A DNA stretch of 54,503 nt from Desulfobacca_B sp046538075 (GTDB lineage Bacteria; Desulfobacterota; Desulfobaccia; Desulfobaccales; Desulfobaccaceae). The stretch covers positions 1 through 54,503 of the forward strand of contig JBKHJN010000018.1 of NCBI GenBank assembly GCA_046538075.1, written 5' to 3'. The translations under genes were made by a program, and so were the position numbers. Below, in pieces: positions 33,586-43,105 of the stretch (its first letter is position 1; each line of letters starts with the position of its first letter). The notes beneath the pieces are model-generated. The model was not told the DNA's origin and ran no database searches. It saw only the letters and a list, made by a program, of their open reading frames with translations.

Positions 33586-36500
33586 TCTCCCGGTTCTTTA
33601 TTGAGCGGCCCATCTTTGCCAATGTGATCGCCATCATCACCATCCTGCTGGGGCTGGTCTGTCTGTTTAATCTGCCGGTGGCCCAGTATCCCGAAATCGT
33701 CCCGCCGACCATTCAGGTTACCACTTTTTATCCAGGGGCCAGCGCCAAGCTCGTCGCCGAGACCGTCGGGACGCCCATCGAACAGGCAGTTAATGGGGTG
33801 GAAAACTCCATTTACATGTCTTCAACCAGTTCCAGTACCGGAAATTATACCCTAACCATTACTTTTGAGGTGGGCACCGACCTCAACGCCTCGCTTTCCC
33901 TGGTGCAGAATATGGTGAACAGTGCCCTGTCCAAACTTCCGGAGACGGTCCAGGCGCAGGGAGTCACCCTCAAAAAGATCGCCCCCGAGATCCTGCTGGT
34001 AGTCAGCCTTTATTCGCAGGATGATCGCTTCGATGAGACCTTTCTCTCCAATTATGCCCTCATCAACCTGCAATATCCCTTAGGCCGCCTCCCCGGGATC
34101 GGCCAGATTCAGGTCGTCGGCGCCGGACCTTATAGCATGCGGGTCTGGCTAGATCCTAACAAACTCCAGGATTACAGTCTGACTACCCTGGATGTGGTGA
34201 ACGCCATCCAGCAGCAAAACGTCCAGGTGGTGGCCGGACAGCTGGGAGGGCCGCCGGTGCCCCCAGACCAGGCCTTCCAGTTTACCATTAACGCCCTGGG
34301 CCGCCTCTCCGAAGTGGAGCAGTTCGAAAACATCATTATCAAAAGCGAACGCGGGACCACCGCCCAAATTGTTCGGGTGCGGGATATCGCCCGGGTCGAA
34401 CTGAGCCAGCAATATTACAGTAATTTTGCCGGGGTGAGCGGACACCCTTCCTCGCAAGTCATGGTCTATGCCCTGCCCGGCGCCAACTCCCTCGACGTCG
34501 CCGGCCAGGTGCGGCAGGCCATGGCGGAGATGAGCCAAACCTTCCCGGAAGGTTTAAAATACGAGATTATTTACGATACCACCAGGTTTATTGAAGAGGC
34601 CATTCACGCGGTTTACGAGACTTTATTTGAAGCCGGCCTTCTGGTACTGATTGTGATCATGGTATTTTTGCAGAATTGGCGGGCGACCATCGTCCCTGCT
34701 ACCACGGTGCCGGTGACCATCATCGGGGCTTTTGCGGCCATGGCCTTGCTCGGCTTCACAGTCAACCTGATGACCCTGTTTGCCCTGATTTTAGCCATTG
34801 GCATTGTGGTCGACGACGCCATCGTCATTGTCGAGAATTCCTCCTACTATATTGAGAAAGGGCTGTCCCCCAAGGAGGCCACCATCAAGGCCATGGGGGA
34901 AATGACCGGCCCGGTTCTGGGCATCACGCTGGTGCTCACCGCAGTATTCCTGCCCGCTGCCTTTCTGCCCGGCATCACCGGACAATTGTTCCGGCAATTC
35001 GCCCTGGTCATTGCCTCTACCGCGGTCATCAGCGCCATTAATGCGCTTACCCTGAAGCCGGCGCAATGCGCCCTTTATCTGCGGCCGCGGCAGGAAAAAC
35101 CGCCCAATTGGTTCTACCGCGGCTTTAATAAAGCCTATAATATTATGGAGCATGGCTATGTCAGCCTGGTCAGCCGCATGGTGCATCAGAGCGGGCTAAT
35201 GGTAGTATTGTTTTTGGTGATTATTGCCATTGCCGGCTGGCGGTTCGCCAGCCATCCCACCGGCTTTCTGCCTTTGGAAGACCAGGGCTTTACCATCGTG
35301 GTGGCCCGGTTGCCCGATGCCGCGGCCCAGCCCCGGGTCCGCCAGGTATCTGATAAAGTCAATGCGGTTATCAAAGAGGTCCCGGGAATAGCCGGTTGGG
35401 TGACCATCGGCGGCTTCTCCGTCCTCGATGGGACTAATGTCCCCAATATCTTCACCACCTTTGTGACCTATGAGGATTGGAGCAAACGGGGCAGCAAACT
35501 GAGCCAGGAACGGATTATCGGTAATCTCATGCACAGGTTTGCCGCCATTCAGGAAGCAGAAATCGCCGTCCTGGTGCCGCCGGCGATCCATGGCTTAGGG
35601 CAGTCCGGCGGGTTCCAGATGATGATCGAAGACCGCAAAAGTTTAGGGTTGGCCGAGTTGCAGAAGGGAGTTATGGAAGTCCTGCGGGCCGGCCAGGGCC
35701 AGTCCGGGCTGCGCGGCCTAGCCACCACCTTTAGCGCCCGGAGCCCGCAGCTTTATCTGGATATTGACCGGACCAAGGCCGAGTCGCTGAATATTCCGCT
35801 CAGCAATGTATTCACTACCCTGCAGGCTTATCTGGGGTCCTCCTTTGTAAACCTGTTCAATAAATTCGACCAGGTTTTCCAGGTCTATGTGCAGGCCGAA
35901 GCCCCCTATCGGTCCCGGCCGGAGGACATCAAAAGCCTTTACGTCCGCAACGACCAGGGTGAAATGGTCCCTTTGGGGACCCTCCTGGAAGTTAAGCGGA
36001 CCCTGGGACCCGAACTGGTGACGCGCTACAATCTTTATCCGGCCGCGGCTGTGTTCGGGGCCGCGGCGCCGGGCTTCAGCTCCGGCCAGGCGCTCAATCT
36101 GATGGAACAGGTGGCCCAGAACCATCTGCCCCAGGGCATGGCTTTTGATTGGACTGCCACCGCCTATCAGGAAAAACAAGTAGGCAGTCAGGCTTACTTC
36201 ATCTACCTGCTGTCCATTGTCCTGGTATTTCTGGTGCTGGCCGCCCTTTATGAAAGCTGGACCAGTCCGGCGGCGGTCATTCTGGTGGTGCCGATGGCAT
36301 TAGTGGGGGTGCTTCTGGCCCTGATCGTGCGGGGCTTTGACAACAATCTCTATACCCAGGTAGGGCTGGTATTGATGATCGCCCTGGCCAGCAAAAACGC
36401 CATTCTGATCGTGGAATTTGCCCGGGAACTGCAGGCCGGAGGCATGTCCGCTACCGCGGCCGCGGTCGAGGCCACCCGCCGCCGTTTCCGCCCCATTGTC

Positions 36501-36737
36501 ATGACCTCCTTCGCCTTTATTTTGGGAGTGGTGCCGCTCTTGACCGCCGCCAGCGCCGGGGCCGCCAGCCAACAGGCCATTGGTACTGTGGTCTTTGGCG
36601 GCATGCTGGCTTCAACTCTGCTTGCCATCCCCTTTGTGCCGGTATTCTATGTGGTCATGGATGGCCTCAGCCACCGCTTCCGTAAGGCAGCCCCACCTCC
36701 AGAGGCCGACCCAGGAAAGAGGGAGCCGGAAGGTTGA
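33582..36737 (+). CDS. RND multidrug efflux permease, HAE1 family
   Basis: The 1051-residue inner-membrane pump of the AcrB/MexB family starts SRFFIERPIFANVIAIIT, a classic N-terminus. Twelve membrane segments are expected around two large periplasmic loops. The proton relay Asp pair is in ILAIGIVVDDAIVIVENSSY (TM4). The porter domain shows GIGQIQVVGAGPYSMRVWLD. TM10 to TM12 carry ASKNAILIVEFARE and RRRFRPIVMTS. The length matches the HAE1 group, which exports hydrophobic and amphiphilic compounds, rather than metal-exporting CzcA types. No regulator gene is adjacent. Confidence 0.96.
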   Translation: MISRFFIERPIFANVIAIITILLGLVCLFNLPVAQYPEIVPPTIQVTTFYPGASAKLVAETVGTPIEQAVNGVENSIYMSSTSSSTGNYTLTITFEVGTDLNASLSLVQNMVNSALSKLPETVQAQGVTLKKIAPEILLVVSLYSQDDRFDETFLSNYALINLQYPLGRLPGIGQIQVVGAGPYSMRVWLDPNKLQDYSLTTLDVVNAIQQQNVQVVAGQLGGPPVPPDQAFQFTINALGRLSEVEQFENIIIKSERGTTAQIVRVRDIARVELSQQYYSNFAGVSGHPSSQVMVYALPGANSLDVAGQVRQAMAEMSQTFPEGLKYEIIYDTTRFIEEAIHAVYETLFEAGLLVLIVIMVFLQNWRATIVPATTVPVTIIGAFAAMALLGFTVNLMTLFALILAIGIVVDDAIVIVENSSYYIEKGLSPKEATIKAMGEMTGPVLGITLVLTAVFLPAAFLPGITGQLFRQFALVIASTAVISAINALTLKPAQCALYLRPRQEKPPNWFYRGFNKAYNIMEHGYVSLVSRMVHQSGLMVVLFLVIIAIAGWRFASHPTGFLPLEDQGFTIVVARLPDAAAQPRVRQVSDKVNAVIKEVPGIAGWVTIGGFSVLDGTNVPNIFTTFVTYEDWSKRGSKLSQERIIGNLMHRFAAIQEAEIAVLVPPAIHGLGQSGGFQMMIEDRKSLGLAELQKGVMEVLRAGQGQSGLRGLATTFSARSPQLYLDIDRTKAESLNIPLSNVFTTLQAYLGSSFVNLFNKFDQVFQVYVQAEAPYRSRPEDIKSLYVRNDQGEMVPLGTLLEVKRTLGPELVTRYNLYPAAAVFGAAAPGFSSGQALNLMEQVAQNHLPQGMAFDWTATAYQEKQVGSQAYFIYLLSIVLVFLVLAALYESWTSPAAVILVVPMALVGVLLALIVRGFDNNLYTQVGLVLMIALASKNAILIVEFARELQAGGMSATAAAVEATRRRFRPIVMTSFAFILGVVPLLTAASAGAASQQAIGTVVFGGMLASTLLAIPFVPVFYVVMDGLSHRFRKAAPPPEADPGKREPEG

Positions 36738-36791
36738 TATTGACAGCTGTCCTGCATTTTTAGCGGCCGGCCACACTTGCCGGCTAATGGC

Positions 36792-37508
36792 TCAGCGGCC
36801 CAGGTAGGCCTCCCGTACCAATGGCTCCCCGGCCAGTTGCTGGCTGGACCCGGCCAGGATGATTTGCCCGGTGGCGATGAGGTAGCCGCGCTGGGCAATG
36901 TCTAGAGCTTGGAGGGCATTTTGTTCCACTAACAGGACGGTGGTGCCCTGGCGATTGACTTCAGCGATGATCTTGAAGATTTCTTTGACTAACAAAGGCG
37001 CCAGGCCCATCGAGGGCTCATCTAATAATAACAGGCGGGCCCGGCGCATCAAGGCGCGCCCCACCGCCAGCATCTGCTGTTCCCCGCCGGAAAGGGTGTT
37101 GCCCCACTGATGGCGGCGTTCCGCCAGGCGCGGAAACAAGTCCAGCACTCGCTCCAGGTCGGCGCTAATCTGAGGGTCGCGGCGCCCATAGGTGGCTAGC
37201 CGCAGGTTTTCCAGCACCGTCAGGTTGCCAAAAATCCCCCGTCCCTCCGGCACCTGAACGATTCCCTGCTGGGCAATCCGATGGGCCCGGTGGGTTTTGA
37301 GGGGCTGGCCGGCAAACTCGATGGTGCCTCGGAAGATCGGGGTTAATCCCGAGATGGCTCGCAGGATGGTCGATTTACCCGCGCCGTTGGCCCCGATCAG
37401 CGTGACAATCTCACCTTCGGCAACGCTAAAGGAGACGCCCCGGACCGCTTGAATGCGGTCGTAGGCGACCCACAGGTCTTTAACCTCTAGTAAGTTAGGC
37501 TTGGTCAT
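36792..37508 (-). CDS. livF: Branched-chain amino acid ABC ATPase LivF
   Basis: This 238-residue ATPase has Walker A GANGAGKS, the LivF hallmark GIVQVPEGRGIFGNLTVLEN, signature LSGGEQQMLAVGRALM, Walker B LLLLDEPSMGLAPLL and LLVEQNALQALDIA. It is the last gene of the livKHMGF operon and is convergent with the RND permease gene, 54 bases away. A short palindromic element separates it from livG. Confidence 0.95.
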   Translation of the reverse strand: MTKPNLLEVKDLWVAYDRIQAVRGVSFSVAEGEIVTLIGANGAGKSTILRAISGLTPIFRGTIEFAGQPLKTHRAHRIAQQGIVQVPEGRGIFGNLTVLENLRLATYGRRDPQISADLERVLDLFPRLAERRHQWGNTLSGGEQQMLAVGRALMRRARLLLLDEPSMGLAPLLVKEIFKIIAEVNRQGTTVLLVEQNALQALDIAQRGYLIATGQIILAGSSQQLAGEPLVREAYLGR

Positions 37509-37516
37509 AATCTTTG

Positions 37517-37566
37517 GTAGGGGCGTGATTTACCACGACCTCAGGCGCAATGAATTGCGTCCCTAC
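37517..37566. repeat. Small palindromic element with GTAGGG ends between livG and livF
   Basis: GTAGGGGCGTGATTTACCACG at one end matches the inverse of GCGCAATGAATTGCGTCCCTAC at the other over GTAGGGrCGyrATT. This gives a unit of about 50 bases with terminal inverted repeats. It fills the entire livG-livF gap and overlaps the livG stop codon. Similar GTAGGGGCG elements are dispersed in several bacterial phyla. Confidence 0.6.
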
Positions 37567-38360
37567 TTGGACAGGCCCGCCAGAGCCTCCTGGGGCTCGC
37601 CATCTTTGCCCAGATAAGCTTCCAGGACTGCCGGATGATGCTGGGCCTCCAGCGGGCTGCCCGCGAAAATGGTTTCCCCAAAATCCAGGACCAGGAGCCG
37701 CTGGCACAGGTCCATGACCACCCCCATGTGGTGTTCGATGAGCAGGATGGTCAGATTGAATTCCTGCCATAATTGGCGCAATAGCATAAGCAAAGCGTCA
37801 ATCTCAGCCTGGTTCATGCCCGCCGCCGGCTCATCCAGAAGCAACAGCCGGGGCTGGCTGATCAGAGCCCGGGCGATTTCCAGCCGCCGCTGCTCCCCAT
37901 AGGGAAGATGGCGGGCCGGGGTTAAGGCATAACGGGTCAGATTAAAGCGCGCCAGCAATTGATAAGCCTGGTCGGTGAGCTGGCGCTCCTGAAATCTGAA
38001 GCCGGGAGTCCGGAACAGGGTTTGTAATAAGCCATAGGGACACTGGGCAAAGGCACCGATACGAACGTTATCCAAGGCGTTCAGGTCTTTAAAGAGGCGA
38101 ATATTTTGAAAAGTGCGGCCCATGCCCAGGGCCATGATGCGATCACTGTTCCAGGCGGTGATGTCCTGTCCGGCAAAGCGGATATAGCCGGCCTGGGGGT
38201 GGTAGACGCCGGTGATCAGGTTGAATACCGTGGTTTTGCCTGCGCCGTTGGGTCCGATCAAGCCGACCAGCTCTCCTGCCTCAATGGTCAGGGAGAAGTC
38301 GGAGATGGCCCTCAAGCCGCCAAAGTTATGTGACAACTCAATTACTTCTAACAACGGCAC
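37563..38360 (-). CDS. livG: Branched-chain amino acid ABC ATPase LivG
   Basis: This 265-residue ATPase has Walker A GPNGAGKT, LGMGRTFQNIRLFKDLNALD, the LivG-type signature LPYGEQRRLEIARALI, Walker B LLLLDEPAAGMN and LLIEHHMGVVMD. It starts with GTG and overlaps the end of livM by 23 bases, so translation is coupled. Its C-terminal tail (GKDGEPQEALAGLSK) and its stop lie within the palindromic element that separates it from livF. Confidence 0.95.
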   Translation of the reverse strand: MPLLEVIELSHNFGGLRAISDFSLTIEAGELVGLIGPNGAGKTTVFNLITGVYHPQAGYIRFAGQDITAWNSDRIMALGMGRTFQNIRLFKDLNALDNVRIGAFAQCPYGLLQTLFRTPGFRFQERQLTDQAYQLLARFNLTRYALTPARHLPYGEQRRLEIARALISQPRLLLLDEPAAGMNQAEIDALLMLLRQLWQEFNLTILLIEHHMGVVMDLCQRLLVLDFGETIFAGSPLEAQHHPAVLEAYLGKDGEPQEALAGLSK

Positions 38361-39303
38361 CTGATTCCTCAGCCGGTTTAAAGATTTTTGCCTCCCGCAA
38401 TCCCATGATTCCGGTGGGCCGAAAGATCATCAATAACACCAGCATCAAGGGTCCGACCACCCAGCGCCACACTCCCAGGGGGCGCAGCAGTTCCAGGAGC
38501 ACAGTGAAAATCGTGGCGCCCAGGATCGACCCGGCCAGAGAGCCGATGCCCCCCAGATAGACCATCACCAGCATATCGGTGGACTTGAGGATGGAGAAGC
38601 TCCGGGGGTTGATGAACTGCAATAAATGGGCATAGAGGCCACCGGCTACCCCGGTAAAAAAGGCAGAGATTAGGAAAGCGTAGATTTTCAGCCGCCGGGT
38701 ATTGACTCCGGTGAGGCTGGCGGCCATTTCATCCTCCCGGATAGCCTGGACTCCCCGGCCCGGATTGGAATAGACGAAGTTGCGCAGGGCGAACAGAGTG
38801 ACCAGCACCCAAAACATCACCCAGGGCAGGTTGGTAAGCCGGGCCATGCCCAGGTAGCCGCGCGGTCCACCGATCAAATCGATGTTTTCCAGCACGCTCT
38901 TGACGATCATGTTGAAGGCCAGGGTGACAATGGCCAGGTAGTCGCCCCGGGTCCGAAAAGCTGGAAAAGCCACCAGCAGCCCTGCCAGAGCCGCGCCTAA
39001 GCCGCCTACTACCAGGACCACTGGAAAAATAAACGGTCCCCAGAAGCGGGGAAATACCGCGACGGTCAGGATGGAGGCGATGTAGGCTCCGATGGCCATA
39101 AATCCGGCGTGGCCCACCGAGAACTCGCCCATATAGCCGTTGACCAGATTGAGGCTCAGGGTCAGGATAATATTGATGCCGACGTACATCAGCACCTGCT
39201 GAAAATAGGGATTTAGCCAGCCGCTGGCCGGCAAAAACCAGCCCAGGGCCAGCAGCCCCAGGCATCCTCCCCAAGTAAAGAGCTTTTGTCTTTCCCTCGA
39301 CAT
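38338..39303 (-). CDS. livM: Branched-chain amino acid ABC permease LivM
   Basis: This 321-residue membrane protein has the LivM motifs NLVNGYMGEFSVGHAGFMAI, FRTRGDYLAIVTLAFNMIVK and LGGIGSLAGSILGATIF. It forms the channel with LivH, which is encoded 115 bases upstream. It overlaps livG by 23 bases. No clear ribosome binding site precedes its ATG, suggesting read-through or coupled translation. It differs substantially from the livM at 5972-7027. Confidence 0.95.
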   Translation of the reverse strand: MSRERQKLFTWGGCLGLLALGWFLPASGWLNPYFQQVLMYVGINIILTLSLNLVNGYMGEFSVGHAGFMAIGAYIASILTVAVFPRFWGPFIFPVVLVVGGLGAALAGLLVAFPAFRTRGDYLAIVTLAFNMIVKSVLENIDLIGGPRGYLGMARLTNLPWVMFWVLVTLFALRNFVYSNPGRGVQAIREDEMAASLTGVNTRRLKIYAFLISAFFTGVAGGLYAHLLQFINPRSFSILKSTDMLVMVYLGGIGSLAGSILGATIFTVLLELLRPLGVWRWVVGPLMLVLLMIFRPTGIMGLREAKIFKPAEESGAVVRSN

Positions 39304-39418
39304 CGGGCGGTTGCTGATTAGTCCGGGCGAGGGCAGGGGCCAGCCGTGTCCGGCTCCCTTCCCGATATTCTATTGGTTAGCAAAGTTTTGGACATAATCA
39401 TGACTTATCTTGAAGTTG

Positions 39419-40330
39419 TCAAACCTTCTCAAAAGTGGGTCGGCCCAATAAGCCGGTAGGCCGGAAGATCAGCAAAATCAGCAATAAGGAGAAAGCCACA
39501 CAGTCCCGGTAAGTTGAAGAAGGCAAAAAGACCGGGGTAAAGATCTCTACCGCGCCCAGGATATAGCCGCCCAGCATGGCGCCGCGGATGTTGCCGATCC
39601 CCCCGACCACGGCGGCGATAAAGGCCCACCAGCCGATCCGCACCCCCATATATGGATCCAGCACCGGGTAGGCCAATCCATACAACAGCCCCCCGGCCCC
39701 GGCAATGGCCGAACCGATGGCAAAGGTGAGAGAGATCATCCGGTTCACCGGCACCCCCATCAGGGGCACGATATTCCGGTTATAAGAGATGGCCCGCATG
39801 GCCATGCCGGTCATGGTGTGTCCCACCAGCCAGTCCAGCAGGACCATAAGCAGTAAGGCCAGAATGATGATCAGCAGTTGGACATCTGGACAACTGACCC
39901 CCAGAAAACTGAAAGTATAACCATGGGTCAGGGCAGGCACATGCCGGGGTTCGGGGCCGATAGTGGCCAGGGTAAAGTTTTCCAGAAACAACCCCACCCC
40001 CAGGGCAGTGATTACCGCCGACACTCGGGGGGCCTGCCGCAGGGGGCGATAAGCCAAGCGCTCGATCAGCACTCCCAACAGAGCGGTCAGGGTCATGCTG
40101 AACAGCAAGGCGCCGATAAATACCAGAGACAAAGGGAGCGTCACCTGACTCCCCAGAAGAAACAGGGCGCCCCAGAGAGCCAGGTAGGAACCGACCATGA
40201 AGATATCGCCATGGGCAAAGTTGATCAGGGTCAGAATGCCATAAACCATGGTGTAGCCCAAGGCAATCAGGGCATAGACGCTGCCCAACTGGAGGGCATT
40301 GATGAAATATTGGATGCTTGTGGCCAGCAT
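39419..40330 (-). CDS. livH: Branched-chain amino acid ABC permease LivH
   Basis: This 303-residue membrane protein has LIALGYTMVYGILTLINFAH near the N-terminus and VVGGIGNIRGAMLGGYILGA near the C-terminus, which are diagnostic for LivH. It lies 27 bases after livK and upstream of livM, in the conventional K-H-M-G-F order. It shares the N-terminal block with the paralogue at 7028-7924. Confidence 0.95.
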   Translation of the reverse strand: MLATSIQYFINALQLGSVYALIALGYTMVYGILTLINFAHGDIFMVGSYLALWGALFLLGSQVTLPLSLVFIGALLFSMTLTALLGVLIERLAYRPLRQAPRVSAVITALGVGLFLENFTLATIGPEPRHVPALTHGYTFSFLGVSCPDVQLLIIILALLLMVLLDWLVGHTMTGMAMRAISYNRNIVPLMGVPVNRMISLTFAIGSAIAGAGGLLYGLAYPVLDPYMGVRIGWWAFIAAVVGGIGNIRGAMLGGYILGAVEIFTPVFLPSSTYRDCVAFSLLLILLIFRPTGLLGRPTFEKV

Positions 40331-40357
40331 AAGTGCAATCGAGCCGCGATTATTGCC

Positions 40358-41506
40358 TTAATCCGGCTGGACGCTGGTAAGGTAGCTGAATTTGCCGTCT
40401 TTGATCTGCAGGATGACCGCGCTCTTAATCGGGTCGCCGGTGCCGCGGAAGGTCATTTTACCGGTAACCCCATCAAATTCATGGATTTGCGCCAGCGCCT
40501 GCCGGACTTCTTCCCGATCCGGGCTTCCGGCCTGGGTAATGGCCTGGAACAGGATCTGGGCCGCATCATAGGTCAAGGCCGCGACATCGTCCGGTTTTTT
40601 GCCGTATGCGGACTCGAACCGGGAGATGAATTCCTGTGCCTGGGGGGTAGCCAGGTCCGGGGCATAATGGGTGCTGAAGAACGAGCCTTCCAGTTCCTGG
40701 CCCCCCAGGCTCAGCAATTCCTGGCTCCCCCAAGAGTCCGAGCCGATGATTTGGGCCTCGATCCCCTGCCCCCGCGCCTGTTTTACCTGCAGTGGAACTT
40801 CATTATAGTAATTGGGTAAAAACAATACCTCTGGGTTGGCCCCCTTAATGGCGGTAAGCTGTGAGGAAAAATCCTTATCCCCGGTAGTATAGGATTCAAA
40901 GGCCACTACCTGGCCGGCGGCGGCTTCAAAAAATTGCTTAAAGAATTCGGCAATGCCTTTATTATACTCGCTGGCGACGTCGTAGAGCACCGCGGCTCTC
41001 TGGGCCTTCAGGTTCTGACGGGCAAATTTAGCCATCACTTGCCCCTGGAAATCATCAATGAAACAGGCCCGGAAGACATATTTTTTGTCTTCCGTGGTCT
41101 TGGGATTGGTGGACCAGGGGCTGATCATGATTACCCCGGCGTCTTCGCAGATGCGGGCCGCGGGGATGGCATTGCCGGAGGCATTGGGACCGATGATGGC
41201 CAGCACCTGGTTCTGACTGATCAGTTTCTGGGCAACGGCTGCGGCTGATTCGGCCTTGTCTTCATTGTCTTCAACAATCAGGCGAACCGGCAAGATCTTA
41301 TCGCCCACCTGGAGGCCGCCGGCCTGGTTTATCTGAGCGACGACCAATTCCGCCGCTTTTCGGCAGGAATTTCCTACCACTGGTTTGCTGCCGGTAAGTT
41401 CGGCGTTTACTCCCAGGCGGATTTCCTGGTCGCTCTGGGGTCCGCAAGCCAAACTAAACGCCATCAGCAACACCGGCAACCAAATTCTGAGACTGGTCCA
41501 CAACAT
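40358..41506 (-). CDS. livK: Branched-chain amino acid binding protein LivK, lipoprotein
   Basis: The periplasmic receptor of the transporter has 382 residues. A type II signal with lipobox FSLACGPQ predicts a lipid-anchored mature protein. EIRLGVNAELTGSKPVVGNS is the usual type 1 periplasmic-binding start. VLAIIGPNASGNAIPAARIC and YDAAQILFQAITQAG fit the two-lobed Peripla_BP_6 domain. AGGAGG precedes the ATG. It is the first gene of the operon. Substrate could be Leu/Ile/Val, other amino acids or small amides. Confidence 0.94.
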   Translation of the reverse strand: MLWTSLRIWLPVLLMAFSLACGPQSDQEIRLGVNAELTGSKPVVGNSCRKAAELVVAQINQAGGLQVGDKILPVRLIVEDNEDKAESAAAVAQKLISQNQVLAIIGPNASGNAIPAARICEDAGVIMISPWSTNPKTTEDKKYVFRACFIDDFQGQVMAKFARQNLKAQRAAVLYDVASEYNKGIAEFFKQFFEAAAGQVVAFESYTTGDKDFSSQLTAIKGANPEVLFLPNYYNEVPLQVKQARGQGIEAQIIGSDSWGSQELLSLGGQELEGSFFSTHYAPDLATPQAQEFISRFESAYGKKPDDVAALTYDAAQILFQAITQAGSPDREEVRQALAQIHEFDGVTGKMTFRGTGDPIKSAVILQIKDGKFSYLTSVQPD

Positions 41507-41902
41507 GCTCTGTTCCTCCTAGCTTGATCGATGACATTGGAGAGAAAGCTTTTATATAAAATTCTAAATTTCAGGCCAAAAAATGGGGATTAGGCCAGGT
41601 ATCCGGCCGGGCCGGAGCAGCAGTTTCAGGGCCGATATTGGCCGCAATGTAGCAGGAAGAAAGCGGTCCGTCAATTGGAAAGATGCCGCCTGGCGAGAAT
41701 CCGCATTTGTAGTCGCATTTCCTCCGGAACTTGCAAATCTGTAGGTCACAAGCTTAGATAATCTAAATAAATTGTTGACTTTGAATATCAGGGTGTATAT
41801 AGTACCTTCAAATTGGGTGGTTGGTAGAATTTTCAGAATTTGCCTTAATATTCCCAAATCATTGAGGCAATTATTTTCAACCCGGAAAAAGGAGGAAAGG
41901 GA
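41507..41902 (+). promoter_or_regulatory. Intergenic region with strong sigma70 promoter (41775-41803)
   Basis: TTGACT (41775-41780) and TATAGT (41798-41803) are spaced by 17 bases and drive the small secreted-protein gene, with a leader of about 95 bases. The rest of the region should hold the divergent liv operon promoter; TATATA at about 41552-41557 is a candidate -10 on the minus strand, without a clear -35. No gene is visible. Confidence 0.7.
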
Positions 41903-42220
41903 ATGCGGTCAAAACTGGTAAAGGGATTATTGTTGGCGGTAATGGTGGGTCTGGTAGCGACCCCGGCAATGGCAGACAAGTTGCTTTGTGTCTCCAAAAA
42001 AGAACTTAAAGGGGAAATGAGCGTGGCTCAATGCCTGGCCAAAGGCGAGCGTTTTGCGGTGGTTGATGATAGTGGCATCGTTTTAATCCTTACCCCCGAA
42101 GAAGTGGAACTGACCAAGGCCTTTAACCCCAAAGTGTTTGAAACCCGGGCCTTTGGTATCCAATACGAAAAATTGGCCCCCGAGGTCCCGCCTCTAGCCG
42201 TACCCAAGGAAGCCAATTAA
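41903..42220 (+). CDS. Small secreted protein, unknown function
   Basis: The protein has 105 residues with a classical signal peptide (basic start, hydrophobic core LLLAVMVGLVATPAMA, cleavage after AMA). The mature part is about 81 residues with two cysteines (in LLCVSKKE and AQCLAKGE) that could form a disulfide. Its C-terminus is Pro-rich (APEVPPLAVPKEAN). AAGGAGG precedes the ATG. A near-consensus promoter upstream and a 16-bp terminator hairpin downstream make it an independent transcription unit. I do not recognise the family. Confidence 0.8.
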   Translation: MRSKLVKGLLLAVMVGLVATPAMADKLLCVSKKELKGEMSVAQCLAKGERFAVVDDSGIVLILTPEEVELTKAFNPKVFETRAFGIQYEKLAPEVPPLAVPKEAN

Positions 42221-42282
42221 TTATTTCAGCAGCAGTCCTAGCAGTTACGGTTTAATTCAATAAAGGGGATGAGATGCACCCC

Positions 42283-42316
42283 ATAAGCCCTCAAAGCCAC
42301 GGCTTTGAGGGCTTAT
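42283..42316. terminator. Hairpin terminator after the small secreted-protein gene
   Basis: ATAAGCCCTCAAAGCC and its exact inverse GGCTTTGAGGGCTTAT form a perfect 16-bp stem with an AC loop. The following sequence TTAATAATACT is A/T-rich rather than a pure T-run, so termination efficiency is uncertain. Confidence 0.7.
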
Positions 42317-42376
42317 TAATAATACTGCCTATGGCTCAGGGCAAAAGCCCCTGCCATCGTCGTCCCAGGAGAGATC

Positions 42377-43105
42377 ATGCTTCGGATTGAAGATCTATGG
42401 GTAACCATCGAAGATAAAGAGGTCCTGAAGGGCATCAATCTTGACATCCAGACCGGTGAAACTCATACCCTGTTTGGGAAAAATGGTTCCGGCAAGTCCA
42501 CCCTGCTGATGACCCTGATGGGTTTTGCCCGGTATCAAGTGGTCCAGGGCAAGATTTGGTTTAAAGGGCAGGATATCACTCAGATGTCAACCTATGAGCG
42601 GGCCCGCATCGGTCTCGGCCTGGCTTTCCAACGGCCCCCTACCATCCGCGGGGTCAAAACCCGGGATGTTTTGCAAGTCTGTGGCGGAGATCATCGGTCG
42701 GTGGAGGCGCTGGCCTTCGAATACCACTTTGAAGAGTTTTTAGACCGGGAGATCAATTATGGGTTCTCGGGGGGGGAGATCAAAAAATCAGAATTATTAC
42801 AGCTGGTAGCCCAAGATCCCTTACTGGTGTTATTGGATGAACCAGAGTCCGGTGTCGATCTGGAGAATCTGCAGATAGTGGGGGAGATTATTCGCCGGTT
42901 GCTGCAGAAGGACCGCCGCCGGGCTGACCGGAATAAATCCGGGCTGATCATTACTCACACCGGGTTTATTTTGAATTATCTCAACGCGGATAAGGGCCAT
43001 GTGATGTGCGACGGTCAGATCGCCTGTCATGGCATTGCGCGGGAGATCTTGGAGCATATTAAGGAGCAGGGTTACGAGGAGTGTGTAAGATGCCTGACGA
43101 CTTAA
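42377..43105 (+). CDS. sufC: SufC-type ATPase of Fe-S cluster assembly
   Basis: This 242-residue ABC-type ATPase without a transporter partner has Walker A GKNGSGKS, FQRPPTIRGVKTRDVL in the Q-loop region, a signature reading FSGGEIKKSELLQLVAQDP, Walker B LVLLDEPESGVDLENL and THTGFILNYL. FSGGE-KK-E with DEPESGVD is diagnostic of SufC. With SufB it forms a scaffold that builds iron-sulfur clusters. The gene has AGGAG before the ATG and overlaps sufB by 16 bases. No sufD, sufS, sufE or sufU accompanies it, as in archaeal and anaerobic minimal SUF operons. Confidence 0.93.
   Translation: MLRIEDLWVTIEDKEVLKGINLDIQTGETHTLFGKNGSGKSTLLMTLMGFARYQVVQGKIWFKGQDITQMSTYERARIGLGLAFQRPPTIRGVKTRDVLQVCGGDHRSVEALAFEYHFEEFLDREINYGFSGGEIKKSELLQLVAQDPLLVLLDEPESGVDLENLQIVGEIIRRLLQKDRRRADRNKSGLIITHTGFILNYLNADKGHVMCDGQIACHGIAREILEHIKEQGYEECVRCLTT

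Noticed and set aside
36738..36791. Terminator in the GCCGGC inverted repeat between the RND permease and livF genes
   Set aside because: The T-run lies on the wrong side of the hairpin for either strand.
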